Made by a program: the position numbers and the translations under genes. A stretch of 64,000 nt of DNA, from positions 1 to 64,000 of the forward strand of contig CAZGQO010000013.1 in assembly GCA_964527925.1 (NCBI GenBank), in the 5' to 3' direction. Under the pieces are notes generated by a model that was not told the origin of the DNA, ran no database searches, and was given only the letters and a program-made list of their open reading frames with translations. This document shows, piece by piece, positions 9,393-18,802 of the stretch (the stretch's first letter is position 1; every line of letters starts with the position of its first letter). This DNA comes from Ch128b sp964527925. GTDB lineage: Bacteria; Bacteroidota; Ignavibacteria; Ch128b.

Positions 9393-9892
9393 GATAGTTT
9401 ATAGTTTAGTTCTTGAAGTTTTTTGCAGAGTAATTCACAAAGTTTCTCAAGATACTCTTTATCATTTTGATCAAAATTTGAATAGTTATAACTGTCAATA
9501 TCAAGTACACCAATTAACTGATTTTCTATGAACAAAGGAACAACAATTTCCGAACGGGAATTTTCATCACAGGCAATGTGTCCCGGAAATTTATCTACAT
9601 CATCAACAATAAAAGTCTCCTGTTTCATTGCTGATGTACCGCAAACACCCTTCCCAATCTCAATAAATGAACACGCAACTTTTCCCTGGAATGGACCGAG
9701 AATTAATCTTCCATCTTTTATCAAATAAAATCCAACCCAGGAAAAACTATCGAATGATTGTTTCAGTAAAGCTGTAAAATTCGAAAGCAATGAAATCCAT
9801 TCTTCTTCAGAATCAACAAGTGATTGAGCAATTGAAATTAAACTCTGGTATAATTCACTTTTGTTTTTGACTTCGAGATTTACTTTTAACAT
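9389..9892 (-). CDS. msrC: GAF-domain free methionine-(R)-sulfoxide reductase
   Basis: About 167 residues from the ATG at 9892; a TTG at 9919 would extend it by 9 residues. It is a single GAF domain of the fRMsr (MsrC/YtsP) family, which reduces free methionine-R-sulfoxide with thioredoxin. The three family cysteines are present: VACSF (Cys74), GVCGTS (Cys84) and IACDENSRSEIVVP (Cys108), supporting a catalytic enzyme rather than a sensory GAF domain. The start lies inside the 3-prime end of lon (38-base overlap) and the stop overlaps dnaX by 4 bases, so the three genes form a tight operon linking protein repair, proteolysis and replication. Confidence 0.85.
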   Translation of the reverse strand: MLKVNLEVKNKSELYQSLISIAQSLVDSEEEWISLLSNFTALLKQSFDSFSWVGFYLIKDGRLILGPFQGKVACSFIEIGKGVCGTSAMKQETFIVDDVDKFPGHIACDENSRSEIVVPLFIENQLIGVLDIDSYNYSNFDQNDKEYLEKLCELLCKKLQELNYKLS

Positions 9893-12305
9893 TATTCTTT
9901 CGCTTGAGTTTTTTATCAACTTTCATTTCAAAATTATCGAACACATGTGGAATTGCCTCGATGATTTTTTCTACTGGAATAATTTTCAATGGTTTTTTAA
10001 CTGACTCCGGAATTTCAGAAAGATCTTTCAGATTATCTTTTGGAATTAACACTTTCTTTATTCCATACCTTTGAGCAGCCAAAAGTTTTTCTGTTAATCC
10101 GCCAATTGCAAGAACATTTCCTCTGAGAGTTATTTCACCAGTCATTGCAACATCAGATCTTGCAGGAATTTTTTTGATTGCTGAAATCATTGCCATTGTC
10201 ATTGTAATTCCAGCCGATGGACCATCTTTTGGAATCGCACCTTCAGGGAGATGAATATGAATTTCTTTGCCTTTGTAAAAATGTGGATCAATTCCAAATA
10301 AATCAGCATTTGAACGAATATAACTTAACGCAGCCTGAGCAGATTCTTTCATCACATCACCAAGTTGACCGGTTAGAGTGAATTTTTCTGTTCCATCCAT
10401 GATTGATACTTCAACATTCAGAATATCTCCACCGACACTCGTCCATGCAAGTCCAATTGCTGTACCAATTCGATTTTCCTTTGAAATTTTCTTTGTTCTG
10501 AATTTTGGTACACCAAGAAAGGATTCAAGATTATCTGATTCTATAATTTTACTAACTCCTTTTATCTCCCCATTATTTTTAGATTTTTCCAGAGCAATAT
10601 CTTTTGCAACTTTTCGTAAGATTGAAGCAATTTCTCTTTCAAGATTTCGAACACCAGCTTCACGAGTATATTCTCTGATGATTCTTAAAATTGCATCGTC
10701 TGTAATTTTGATATCGTATTTTTCAAGTCCGTGTTCTTTAATTTGTTTCGGTATGATATGTCGTTTTGCAATTTCAAGTTTTTCGTGCTCAAGGTAACCG
10801 GGGAGTTCTATAATTTCCATTCGATCTTGAAGCGGCAATGGAATATTATATCTGATATTCGCTGTTGTAATGAACAAAACTTTTGATAAATCATAATCGA
10901 CTTCCAGATAATGATCATTGAATGCATGATTTTGTTCAGGATCAAGAACTTCGAGCATAGCAGCTGATGGATCACCACGAAAATCCATACTCATTTTGTC
11001 AATTTCATCCAGAAGCATCACAGGATTTATAACACCTGCTTTTTTCATTGATTGAATGATTTTACCCGGCATACTTCCAATGTAAGTTCTTCGATGCCCA
11101 CGTATCTCAGCCTCATCACGAACACCACCAAGAGAAATTCGAACAAACTTTCTGCCAAGTGCCCGGGCTATAGATTTTGCAAGAGATGTTTTTCCAACTC
11201 CCGGAGGACCACAAAAACATAAAATTTGTCCTCGCATTTCTTTAACTAAATTCAAGACAGCAATATGTTCAAGAATTCTCTCTTTCGGTTTTTCGAGTCC
11301 ATAATGATCTTCATCAAGAATTTTTCTAACATGATCAAGGTCAAGATTATCTTTTGTCTTTTTGCTCCATGGTAAATCAATTAACCAATCAAGATAATTT
11401 CTAATGACAGTGCCTTCAGGAGACATTGGTGGAATTTTTTTCAGTTTGTTCAGCTCTTCAACCGCTTTTTCTTCCACCTCTTTAGGCATCTTTGCCTTTT
11501 TGATTTTCTCACGAAGTTTTTGAAACTCTGGTGATACTTCTTCGTCTTCACCAAGTTCATCCTGAAGAATTCTAATCTGTTCTTGAATTAAAAACTTTCT
11601 CTGAGTTTTCTGAATATTTTCCTGAACTTTTAAATCAATTTCTTTTTCAATTTTCAGAATATCTATTTCAGAGTTAAGAATTTTGATGATTTTGTAGAGC
11701 TTATCTTTCAGAGTTAATTCTTTCAGGATTGATTGTTTGACATCAACATTTTTTTGAATGTTCGCAGCGACAAAGTATAATTTTTTTGCTGGTTCAGTTA
11801 AATTTTCAAAAGCTGCTAAAATTTCACCAGGTAAGTTTCTGTTGAGTTTAATGTATTCACTAAATAATGAAGAAATATGTCTTACAAGAGCATCAAGTTC
11901 TGGGCTTTCTTCAATTTCATGAGTGATAACTTCAACTTCAGCTTCGAGAAAATCTGAATTATCAACAAAATTTTTTATGACTCCATGAGCAAGTCCATCG
12001 ACAATGATTTTCAAAAGTCCATTTGGTAATTTCAAAACTTGAATAATTCTTGCGATAGTTCCTTCCTGATATAAGTCATCAGGTTTAGGTTCTTCAACTT
12101 TTGGATCTTTTTGAGCGACAAGAAACAAAAGTTTGTGAGATTCATTTGCAAAATTTGCAGCACGCATGGAAGTTTCTCTTCCAACCAGAACAGGATAAAC
12201 CATGTATGGAAATATCACTACATCCCGGAGGGGCAAAACCGGCAAACGATTATTTATAGACATTAATTCCGTTTTTATATCGACTTGCGTTTCTATGTTT
12301 TCCAA
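9855..12305 (-). CDS. lon: ATP-dependent protease Lon
   Basis: 816 residues. Cytoplasmic AAA+ serine protease. Layout: N-terminal LonN substrate-binding domain (about 15-215), coiled middle region, AAA+ module with Walker A GPPGVGKTSLAK and Walker B MLLDEIDKM, then the protease domain with catalytic Ser697 in KDGPSAGIT and Lys740 in LTEKLLAA. A basic tail rich in Lys/Arg/Ser (last about 20 residues) extends past the usual end and overlaps the next gene. The start is a TTG, chosen because AAAGGAG lies 7 bases upstream; the first internal ATG (12263) has no such site. Divergent from the flavoenzyme gene. Confidence 0.95.
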   Translation of the reverse strand: MENIETQVDIKTELMSINNRLPVLPLRDVVIFPYMVYPVLVGRETSMRAANFANESHKLLFLVAQKDPKVEEPKPDDLYQEGTIARIIQVLKLPNGLLKIIVDGLAHGVIKNFVDNSDFLEAEVEVITHEIEESPELDALVRHISSLFSEYIKLNRNLPGEILAAFENLTEPAKKLYFVAANIQKNVDVKQSILKELTLKDKLYKIIKILNSEIDILKIEKEIDLKVQENIQKTQRKFLIQEQIRILQDELGEDEEVSPEFQKLREKIKKAKMPKEVEEKAVEELNKLKKIPPMSPEGTVIRNYLDWLIDLPWSKKTKDNLDLDHVRKILDEDHYGLEKPKERILEHIAVLNLVKEMRGQILCFCGPPGVGKTSLAKSIARALGRKFVRISLGGVRDEAEIRGHRRTYIGSMPGKIIQSMKKAGVINPVMLLDEIDKMSMDFRGDPSAAMLEVLDPEQNHAFNDHYLEVDYDLSKVLFITTANIRYNIPLPLQDRMEIIELPGYLEHEKLEIAKRHIIPKQIKEHGLEKYDIKITDDAILRIIREYTREAGVRNLEREIASILRKVAKDIALEKSKNNGEIKGVSKIIESDNLESFLGVPKFRTKKISKENRIGTAIGLAWTSVGGDILNVEVSIMDGTEKFTLTGQLGDVMKESAQAALSYIRSNADLFGIDPHFYKGKEIHIHLPEGAIPKDGPSAGITMTMAMISAIKKIPARSDVAMTGEITLRGNVLAIGGLTEKLLAAQRYGIKKVLIPKDNLKDLSEIPESVKKPLKIIPVEKIIEAIPHVFDNFEMKVDKKLKRKNNVKSKSRSQKQK

Positions 12306-12462
12306 GTTGAACTCCTTTCTCCCTGTTTTATTAACAAATTTACGAAAAAAAGAATAGGGAATGAATGAAGTAAGTTCTTAACTGAAAAAACAGCTTTTAG
12401 AAATAAAACACACAGAATGGAATTGTTTAATCCTAATTTATGTTTACTAACAAAAAAGATAC

Positions 12463-13530
12463 ATGGAATTAGGAATTTTTTCTTTTGGAGATAGAACAAT
12501 TGATGTTCATTCAGGCAAATTGATTAGTGAACAAGAAAGATATAGACGTCTGCTTGAAGAAATTAAACTTGCCGATGAAGTTGGTCTTGATGTCTTTGGA
12601 GTTGGTGAACATCATCGAGAAGATTATATAATCTCATCTCCAGCTGTTGTTCTTGCAGCTGCAGCCACTATTACAAAACAAATAAGATTAACAAGTGCAG
12701 TAAATGTATTAAGTTCTGATGATCCAGTGAGAATATTTCAGCAATTTGCAACACTTGATCTTATATCCAATGGCAGATCAGAAATTATGGTTGGTAGAGG
12801 TTCTTTTATTGAATCATTTCCACTCTTCGGCTATAATCTTTCAGATTATGAGGAACTTTTCGAAGAAAAGTTATATCTTCTACTAAAAATAAGAGAATCA
12901 ACAAAAGTTAATTGGAGAGGAAAACATAGACCGCCAATTAAAAATCTTGGTATCTATCCAAGACCAGTTCAAAATCCATTACCAGTATGGATTGCAATTG
13001 GTGGAACGCCAGAATCAGCTGCTCGTGCTGGTCGACTTGGATTACCGATGGCAATTGCAATCATTGGTGGTATGCCAGCAAGGTTCAAGTATTTCGCTGA
13101 TCTTTATCGAAATACCGCAAGTCAGTTCAATAATACATACAAAATCAAATTAAGTATTAACTCACATGGCTTCATTGCAGAAACACGAGAAGAAGCAATG
13201 GAACTCGCGTTCCCTGCGATTAAACTTCAAATGGATAAAATAGGAAGAGAAAGAGGCTGGCCGCCAATGACTGAAGAACAATTTATATTTTCTTGTTCAC
13301 TTGAAGGTGCAAACTTTGTAGGAAGTCCCGAAGACATTATCGAAAAAATTTTATATCAATATGAAATTTTCAAACACGATAGATTCATGATTCAATTTAC
13401 AATTGGGACTCTGCCGCATAAGAAAGTTCTAAAATCAATTGAATTACTCGGAACTAAAGTTGCACCAGAAATTCGTAAAAGAATTGGAAAACGAGAAACC
13501 TCATTTACTGAACTCGAACAAAAGTTATAA
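12463..13530 (+). CDS. Luciferase-like (LLM class) flavin-dependent oxidoreductase
   Basis: 355 residues, a bacterial-luciferase-type TIM barrel using FMN or F420. Family features include FGVGEHHREDY near residue 45, the LTSAVNVLSSDDPVRIFQQFATLD block, and GRSEIMVGRGSF. The substrate is not predictable from sequence. The ATG has no clear ribosome binding site, so the transcript may be nearly leaderless. It is divergent from lon and its end overlaps the convergent thioesterase gene by 6 bases. Confidence 0.8.
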   Translation: MELGIFSFGDRTIDVHSGKLISEQERYRRLLEEIKLADEVGLDVFGVGEHHREDYIISSPAVVLAAAATITKQIRLTSAVNVLSSDDPVRIFQQFATLDLISNGRSEIMVGRGSFIESFPLFGYNLSDYEELFEEKLYLLLKIRESTKVNWRGKHRPPIKNLGIYPRPVQNPLPVWIAIGGTPESAARAGRLGLPMAIAIIGGMPARFKYFADLYRNTASQFNNTYKIKLSINSHGFIAETREEAMELAFPAIKLQMDKIGRERGWPPMTEEQFIFSCSLEGANFVGSPEDIIEKILYQYEIFKHDRFMIQFTIGTLPHKKVLKSIELLGTKVAPEIRKRIGKRETSFTELEQKL

Positions 13531-14007
13531 TTTCATTTCATCACGAATCATATCTTGAGGCATCTGGACAGCCACAACTCTTCCTTTTGCTGTTATTACA
13601 CCATTTGCGATAACAACAATTTCGGTTATAACTTTTCGTCCTTTAACTTCGACAATTTTCCCACGCAGCTTTAACTCAATTCCAAGTGGTGTTGGTTTGA
13701 GATAATCCACTTGAAGTGATGCTGTAACAAATCTAAAAGGAGGAAATGTTCCAGGTTCACGATTTTCATTTCGATATGCTGCAAGTGCGGCAGATCCAGT
13801 TCCATGGCAATCAATCAACGATGCAATCAATCCACCATAAACATAACCAGGAATTGCAATGTGATATGGTTTCGGCGTAAATCGAGCAACAGTCTCATCA
13901 CCATCCCAATAACTTTTTAATTGATAACCATAATCGTTCAATCTTCCACAACCAAAGCAGTAACTTAATTCATCGGGATAAAAATCCTGAACACCTTTTG
14001 TTTCCAT
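13525..14007 (-). CDS. Hotdog-fold thioesterase (PaaI-like)
   Basis: 160 residues. The central helix motif VYGGLIASLIDCHGTGSAA and the strand LQVDYLKPTPLGIELKLRGKI are typical of 4-hydroxybenzoyl-CoA/PaaI-type thioesterases, with the catalytic acid expected on the central helix (Asp in LIDCHG). The N-terminal CFGCG motif is common in this subgroup. Substrate unknown, presumably an acyl-CoA. The start has an excellent AAGGAAGGAG site. It follows the permease gene by 13 bases on the same strand, so the two are likely co-transcribed. Confidence 0.8.
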   Translation of the reverse strand: METKGVQDFYPDELSYCFGCGRLNDYGYQLKSYWDGDETVARFTPKPYHIAIPGYVYGGLIASLIDCHGTGSAALAAYRNENREPGTFPPFRFVTASLQVDYLKPTPLGIELKLRGKIVEVKGRKVITEIVVIANGVITAKGRVVAVQMPQDMIRDEMKL

Positions 14008-14020
14008 TTTTTCTCCTTCC

Positions 14021-14863
14021 TTATAATCCGAATGAAAATAATATTAAGCCAATTGTTATTCCAATTACAAAGTTGAAAATTTTTATTTTAATTGAATCAC
14101 TCAATGAGTATGAAAGCAGTGGAAGCATTCCATGTCCATCCTGAACAATTGAACTGGTCAATAAAACTGAAAAAGGAATTACTCCATCAGCAAATAATTT
14201 TACAAAAATGATATGAGGACCAGATTCAGGAATCAATCCAACCAATGCACCAAGGAAGATAAACATAATTTTGTATTGTGAGCTGAGTTGATGGAGATTT
14301 AAATATTCAAGACTAAACTCGACAAATGTAAGTGCAATGAATGTCCAGATTGCAATTCTCCAGATATGTTTTTTAATAATGTGATTCCACAAATGTTCAG
14401 ATAAAAAATGTTTTAGCGACTTTTCGGTTTCATGGATAATCAGATTCTCACAATTTTCGCAGACTGGTATTTTATATCTGTTGACGACCTTATCAATTAA
14501 AATTCCAGCAACCACTCCAATTACAAACAAAAGAGCAAAAAGAATAATAGAAGTCTCTGGAATCATCGATAACATTACATAAGCTTCATCTCCCGAGACG
14601 GCAATCATAGACCCTGCAAGTGCGCCAAAACTTATCAATCCATGCATATAGAGAGATACATTTGTAATTCCGCCAAAACAACCTGGAATCACACCAATAA
14701 GTGATGCTAATACATACTGTCGATATTTATTTTTACCTTCAAGTAATAATTTAACTTTTCCATTCGTCCATGTATTTATCAAATCAACAAGAACCATCAT
14801 TAAAGCGACAATCAAAGTAATCTCAATTGTTTCAATCAATATTCGACCAAACAATTCCAACAT
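14021..14863 (-). CDS. Polytopic permease, putative heavy-metal exporter (ArsP_2-like)
   Basis: 280 residues with about eight or more hydrophobic segments. Two half-repeats carry glycine/proline motifs: VIPGCFGGITNVSLYMHGLI with SGDEAYVML, and GLIPESGPHIIFVKLFADG with QDGHGMLPLLSYS. These match my recollection of PF11449, a family labelled putative 10-TM heavy-metal exporter and sometimes annotated as arsenic efflux or manganese transporter. A cytoplasmic loop carries CENCEN, a possible metal-binding pair of cysteines. Substrate is not established. AAGGGA precedes the ATG. It is the first gene of a unit with the thioesterase. Confidence 0.6.
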   Translation of the reverse strand: MLELFGRILIETIEITLIVALMMVLVDLINTWTNGKVKLLLEGKNKYRQYVLASLIGVIPGCFGGITNVSLYMHGLISFGALAGSMIAVSGDEAYVMLSMIPETSIILFALLFVIGVVAGILIDKVVNRYKIPVCENCENLIIHETEKSLKHFLSEHLWNHIIKKHIWRIAIWTFIALTFVEFSLEYLNLHQLSSQYKIMFIFLGALVGLIPESGPHIIFVKLFADGVIPFSVLLTSSIVQDGHGMLPLLSYSLSDSIKIKIFNFVIGITIGLILFSFGL

Positions 14864-15043
14864 TTTATTCCCTTAAGTTTTAGCAAAAATACATTACTTG
14901 ATAATTAATCTACAATACAAAGACAAACGCTGCGAAATGGAATCATGAAACATTATATAGTTCTGAAAAAATCCAACACTTGAGTTCATATCTTTATATT
15001 AAATCAATACAATGTTTGAATTCTCGAAAATTTATCTTTAGCA

Positions 15044-15075
15044 TTTGATTTATATAATTAGCATTGCTATCTTTA
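15044..15075 (+). promoter_or_regulatory. Putative Bacteroidota-type promoter
   Basis: TTTG at 15044-15047 and TATCTTTA at 15068-15075 are 20 bases apart. This resembles the Bacteroidota sigma consensus TTTG-(about 19-20)-TAnnTTTG, with one mismatch at the last base. It lies 30 bases before the beta-barrel gene's ATG at 15106. Chance matches are possible in such AT-rich DNA. Confidence 0.3.
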
Positions 15076-15105
15076 CAACAACAATAACAATTTAAGGAGC
15101 TGCTT

Positions 15106-15837
15106 ATGAAAAAATTAATTTTTACTTTAATTCTTTTTCTAACCTTTCATTCTTTTTCTTCAGCCTGTTTTGATACCTTTTTGTTTCTAAGAAAAGCGAC
15201 AATGGTTTATCCATATAAATCATTGGTCTTAGAAGCAAATGGAGAGTATTCATTTACAAAATTCAAAGATCCATCTCAGGATATGTTTTTTACAATGGGA
15301 AGCCTTTACTATGGTCTGTTAAGAAATTTCTCCGTTCAATTTTCTGTTGGATCCGGTGAAAAACCGAGAGGAGAATTGAAGTTTGATTCTTATAGTATAA
15401 GAGGAGTTTATAATCTTTACTCTTCACCTTCCAATCAATACAACTTCAACTTAATTTTAGAACATCGAGGAATGTTCACTGAAAAAGCTAATGAACTGGA
15501 AATATCCGCTCCGTTCATAACTCATAATTATGATATGACTTATGTGCTTCATCCAGTGATGAGTTATAGTCTTAATTCTAAAGACTTTTCAATCGGCGGA
15601 CATCTTGGATTGTTTCACACATTTGAAAATAGCTTGATTGGTATTGGTGCAGAGTATTTAAGTACTCAAAGCAGCAGTAATGCTGGACAAAGATTAACTC
15701 AAAGCGAATTTTCCACAAGCCTTTTCTTCGGGACTTATCTTGGAAACAGAATCTATTTACAGAATGAATTGGCAAAAGGACTTTCAAATTCTCGAGATTT
15801 TGGCTTAGCAATTACGACAAAATTTATTTTGAATTAA
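15106..15837 (+). CDS. Exported beta-barrel-like protein of unknown function
   Basis: 243 residues with a signal peptide (MKKLIFTLILFLTFHSFSSA) and cleavage likely before Cys21 or nearby; the region SSAC could also be read as a weak lipobox. The mature protein alternates short amphipathic strands with turns, including paired strands such as FSVQFSVGSG and KFDSYSIRGVYNLY, and ends TTKFILN. This suggests an outer-membrane beta-barrel of about 10-12 strands. I do not recognise a named family. Strong AAGGAG ribosome binding site. Monocistronic, ended by the hairpin at 15882-15912. Confidence 0.65.
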   Translation: MKKLIFTLILFLTFHSFSSACFDTFLFLRKATMVYPYKSLVLEANGEYSFTKFKDPSQDMFFTMGSLYYGLLRNFSVQFSVGSGEKPRGELKFDSYSIRGVYNLYSSPSNQYNFNLILEHRGMFTEKANELEISAPFITHNYDMTYVLHPVMSYSLNSKDFSIGGHLGLFHTFENSLIGIGAEYLSTQSSSNAGQRLTQSEFSTSLFFGTYLGNRIYLQNELAKGLSNSRDFGLAITTKFILN

Positions 15838-15881
15838 TTTCAATAAATGGAGTTTCGTTAGGGGAAATAGTTTACAACATA

Positions 15882-15912
15882 AGAAGCTCAATCCATTTCT
15901 GATTGAGCTTCT
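15882..15912. terminator. Hairpin between convergent genes, probable terminator
   Basis: Perfect 12-bp inverted repeat AGAAGCTCAATC / GATTGAGCTTCT with a 7-base loop, sitting between the beta-barrel stop (15837) and the convergent GH3 gene stop (15918). The following T tract is short (CCATTTTA), so termination may be partial. Confidence 0.7.
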
Positions 15913-15917
15913 CCATT

Positions 15918-18776
15918 TTAAAAATTAATATCAATAGTTTTGATTATCTCATTATGAATTAAAGGTCTGAAGGAAATAATCTTTGTGTTTTCTCTTGTAG
16001 GATTAACTCGATTTGATAAAAGTACAATTATTAAATTTCTATCTTTATCAACCCAGCAGGATGTTCCAGTGAATCCAGTGTGGCCAAATGAATTTTCAGA
16101 TATTAATCTGCCAGCTGAATTTTGATCAGATTTTGTATCCCAGCCAAATGCACGAGAAGAATTTTCTGAAAATCTTGTGGTAAATCTTTTGACTACAGAA
16201 GAATCAATAAATTGTTTTCCCTGATAATAACCATTCTGCAATAACATCTGAAGAAGAATTGAAACATCTTTTGCAGTTGAAAATAAACCAGCATGCCCTG
16301 CAACTCCATTTAATAAACTGGCAGTTTCATCGTGAACCTCACCATGAATTAATTTCATTCTCCAGTAATTATCAATCTCTGTCGGTGCAATTCGAGACAA
16401 TAAATTTTTAGATGGATTGAAGAATGTGTTTATCATTCCAAGAGGATTAAAAATTTCTTTTCTGCAAAATTCATCAAGAGATTGATTTGTCATTGATTCA
16501 ATTATTTTGCCCATCAAAATCATTCCAAGATCAGAATAAATTGTTTTTGATCCAGGTTCATACTCTAATTCAGTTTGTAAAATATCATTTATCACTTCGT
16601 CTTCTGATTTACAGAAAGCATAAAATCGCTTGTAAGCTGGTAATCCACTATTGTGGAGAAGTAAATTTTTGACCAGAACTTTTTCTTTGTTTTTTCCGAT
16701 GAATTCTGGCAAATAAAATTGAACTGGTTTTTCAATATCGAGCAAGCCTTTTGAGACAAGCAACATAGTTGCAGTTGTTGTTGCAATTACTTTTGTTAAA
16801 GATGCGAGATCATAAATTGTATTCGTTTCCACATTTCTCGAATTAAGGTCATAGGTTAAGTGACCAAAAGCTTTGTGACGAAGAATTTTTCCATCTTTCG
16901 CAATTAATAAAACACATCCTGGAAAAACTGAATCTCTTATCGCTGATTCAATTAACGAGTCAACTCTGCTGAAAATTTTCTTTCCAAGCTTAGAATAATT
17001 CCTGCTTTCATCGAGTAATGCACTCTTCGATAATTTTATTCCATCACCAGATTTTATGTTAGCTTTTGGAATTGAGATTGGTGATTTAGCTTCAATTGAG
17101 ATTTCACCGAATAAAGCTTCAACCGCTGCAATCTCAGTAAATTTTGAATCACCATAAGTATTCAAGTATACATCAACATCTGGAAATTCAGAAAGCACAT
17201 AAGGATTACCATGAGAAATCATCACGATTGGTTTGTTCATTTTCAAAAAAGAATAAATTAATTCTGACTGTTCTTTTTTAAGTCCAATTGTTCCCTGATA
17301 AGAACGAACTCGCAAATAGATTGAGATAATTATTACATCCGATTGTTTTGCAAAATTTAATGCGTTGTTGTCATCATCTTTATCACTATTCAGAAGAATT
17401 CGAGTGGTTTGAAGTTGTGGAATTCTTTGTTTAAGATTTTTATCGAACAAGTCTCCATCTGATTCATTTCGAGTATCAGAAATAATAAAATGAGAATATT
17501 TGATTTCAGGATTTTGTGAAAGAGGCAGAAGATTGTTTTTGTTTTTCAAGAGAGTTATTGATTTACGAGCAATTCTTCTTGCTAAATTTTGATGTTCTTC
17601 TTTTCCAACCACAGAAGATATTTTATCAATATCAACAAACCGATTCTTATCAAGACCCAGCCACTTTTTAGCCGTCAAAATTTTTCTAACCGAATAATCT
17701 AATCTCGATTCATCCAGTTCTCCCCTCTTTACTGCACGAATTATTGCATCGATTGCTTCTTCTGGATTATCGGGAAATAAAATGCAATCATGACCAGCTT
17801 TAATTGCTCGAATAGTTACTTCAGCTGTTGAAAAATAATTTGTGACTCCGTGCATATTCATTGCATCAGTTACAATCAAACCATTAAATCCAAATTTTTC
17901 TTTCAACAAATCAGTTATGATTTTTTTCGAAAGCGATGCAGGGATTCCCGAATCACCTTCAATTGAAGGAACAGCAAGATGTCCAACCATGATTGACAAT
18001 ACGCCATTTTCAATATTCGATTTGAAAGGAGATAACTCAATTTGCATCAGTTCATCTTGATTCGATTTTAGAACAGGTAAATCAAGATGTGAATCAACGC
18101 ATGTGTTTCCGTGTCCAGGAAAATGTTTGGAAGTGGCTATCATATTTTTCTCTTGAAGTCCACGAATGAATGCGTTCGAATGTTTTGCAACAAGTTCAGG
18201 GGTTTCTCCAAACGAACGAACATTAATAATTGGATTATCTGGATTATTATTCACATCAGCAACGGGTGCGTAATTTTGATGAACACCTATTGCCCTTCCT
18301 TCTTCAGCAATAACTTTCGCCATTTCATAGGTTAAATTTTCATCGTCTGCAGCACCAAGAGCCATCACATTTGGAAATGGAGTTGCACCTTCAATTCGCA
18401 TAGAAACTCCATGTTCGTAATCAGCTGCAACAAGAAGTGGAATCTTTGCAAGCCTTTGCATCTTGTTTGTCAAAATTGCCTGCTCGTAAAGTTCGCTTAT
18501 AAAGAATATCAGTCCACCAACATGTTTTTCTTTTACCAGATATTCGAGCCGTTGGTACTCTGGACTATCTTCACTTAAATAAACACCATAAATATTCGGA
18601 AAGACCATTTGTCCTGCTTTTTCTTCAAGTGTCATTTGAGATAAGGTTGACTCCACCCACTCATCGATTGGCTGGGAAAATATTTCTACATTTGTGAATT
18701 CTTTTGTATTCATTATGAAACATCCTGGAATTAATAAGAGAAGAAGAGCAATTTTTGATTTTATGAACTTTTTCAT
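15918..18776 (-). CDS. Lipoprotein: GH3 beta-N-acetylglucosaminidase fused to serine beta-lactamase-family domain
   Basis: About 952 residues from the ATG at 18776 (a TTG two codons upstream is also open). A lipobox LIPGC places Cys19 as the lipid anchor. The first half is a NagZ-type GH3 domain: ATSKHFPGHGNTCVDSHLDL carries the His/Asp general acid-base dyad, and LIVTDAMNM the nucleophile Asp. The GH3 C-terminal domain follows. From about residue 610 there is a beta-lactamase/DD-peptidase-like domain with SLTK (Ser near 659), YSD and HTGFTG motifs. The fusion is known in Bacteroidota and suggests peptidoglycan turnover or recycling at the envelope. 26 bases follow recQ on the same strand. 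Confidence 0.9.
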   Translation of the reverse strand: MKKFIKSKIALLLLLIPGCFIMNTKEFTNVEIFSQPIDEWVESTLSQMTLEEKAGQMVFPNIYGVYLSEDSPEYQRLEYLVKEKHVGGLIFFISELYEQAILTNKMQRLAKIPLLVAADYEHGVSMRIEGATPFPNVMALGAADDENLTYEMAKVIAEEGRAIGVHQNYAPVADVNNNPDNPIINVRSFGETPELVAKHSNAFIRGLQEKNMIATSKHFPGHGNTCVDSHLDLPVLKSNQDELMQIELSPFKSNIENGVLSIMVGHLAVPSIEGDSGIPASLSKKIITDLLKEKFGFNGLIVTDAMNMHGVTNYFSTAEVTIRAIKAGHDCILFPDNPEEAIDAIIRAVKRGELDESRLDYSVRKILTAKKWLGLDKNRFVDIDKISSVVGKEEHQNLARRIARKSITLLKNKNNLLPLSQNPEIKYSHFIISDTRNESDGDLFDKNLKQRIPQLQTTRILLNSDKDDDNNALNFAKQSDVIIISIYLRVRSYQGTIGLKKEQSELIYSFLKMNKPIVMISHGNPYVLSEFPDVDVYLNTYGDSKFTEIAAVEALFGEISIEAKSPISIPKANIKSGDGIKLSKSALLDESRNYSKLGKKIFSRVDSLIESAIRDSVFPGCVLLIAKDGKILRHKAFGHLTYDLNSRNVETNTIYDLASLTKVIATTTATMLLVSKGLLDIEKPVQFYLPEFIGKNKEKVLVKNLLLHNSGLPAYKRFYAFCKSEDEVINDILQTELEYEPGSKTIYSDLGMILMGKIIESMTNQSLDEFCRKEIFNPLGMINTFFNPSKNLLSRIAPTEIDNYWRMKLIHGEVHDETASLLNGVAGHAGLFSTAKDVSILLQMLLQNGYYQGKQFIDSSVVKRFTTRFSENSSRAFGWDTKSDQNSAGRLISENSFGHTGFTGTSCWVDKDRNLIIVLLSNRVNPTRENTKIISFRPLIHNEIIKTIDINF

Positions 18777-18802
18777 TTTCAAAGTACTTTTATTGAAAAT
18801 AA

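Noticed and set aside
12293..12499. 68-codon minus-strand frame across the lon/LLM divergent region
   Set aside because: It overlaps the start of lon and runs antisense to the flavoenzyme start, has no ribosome binding site and no family resemblance.
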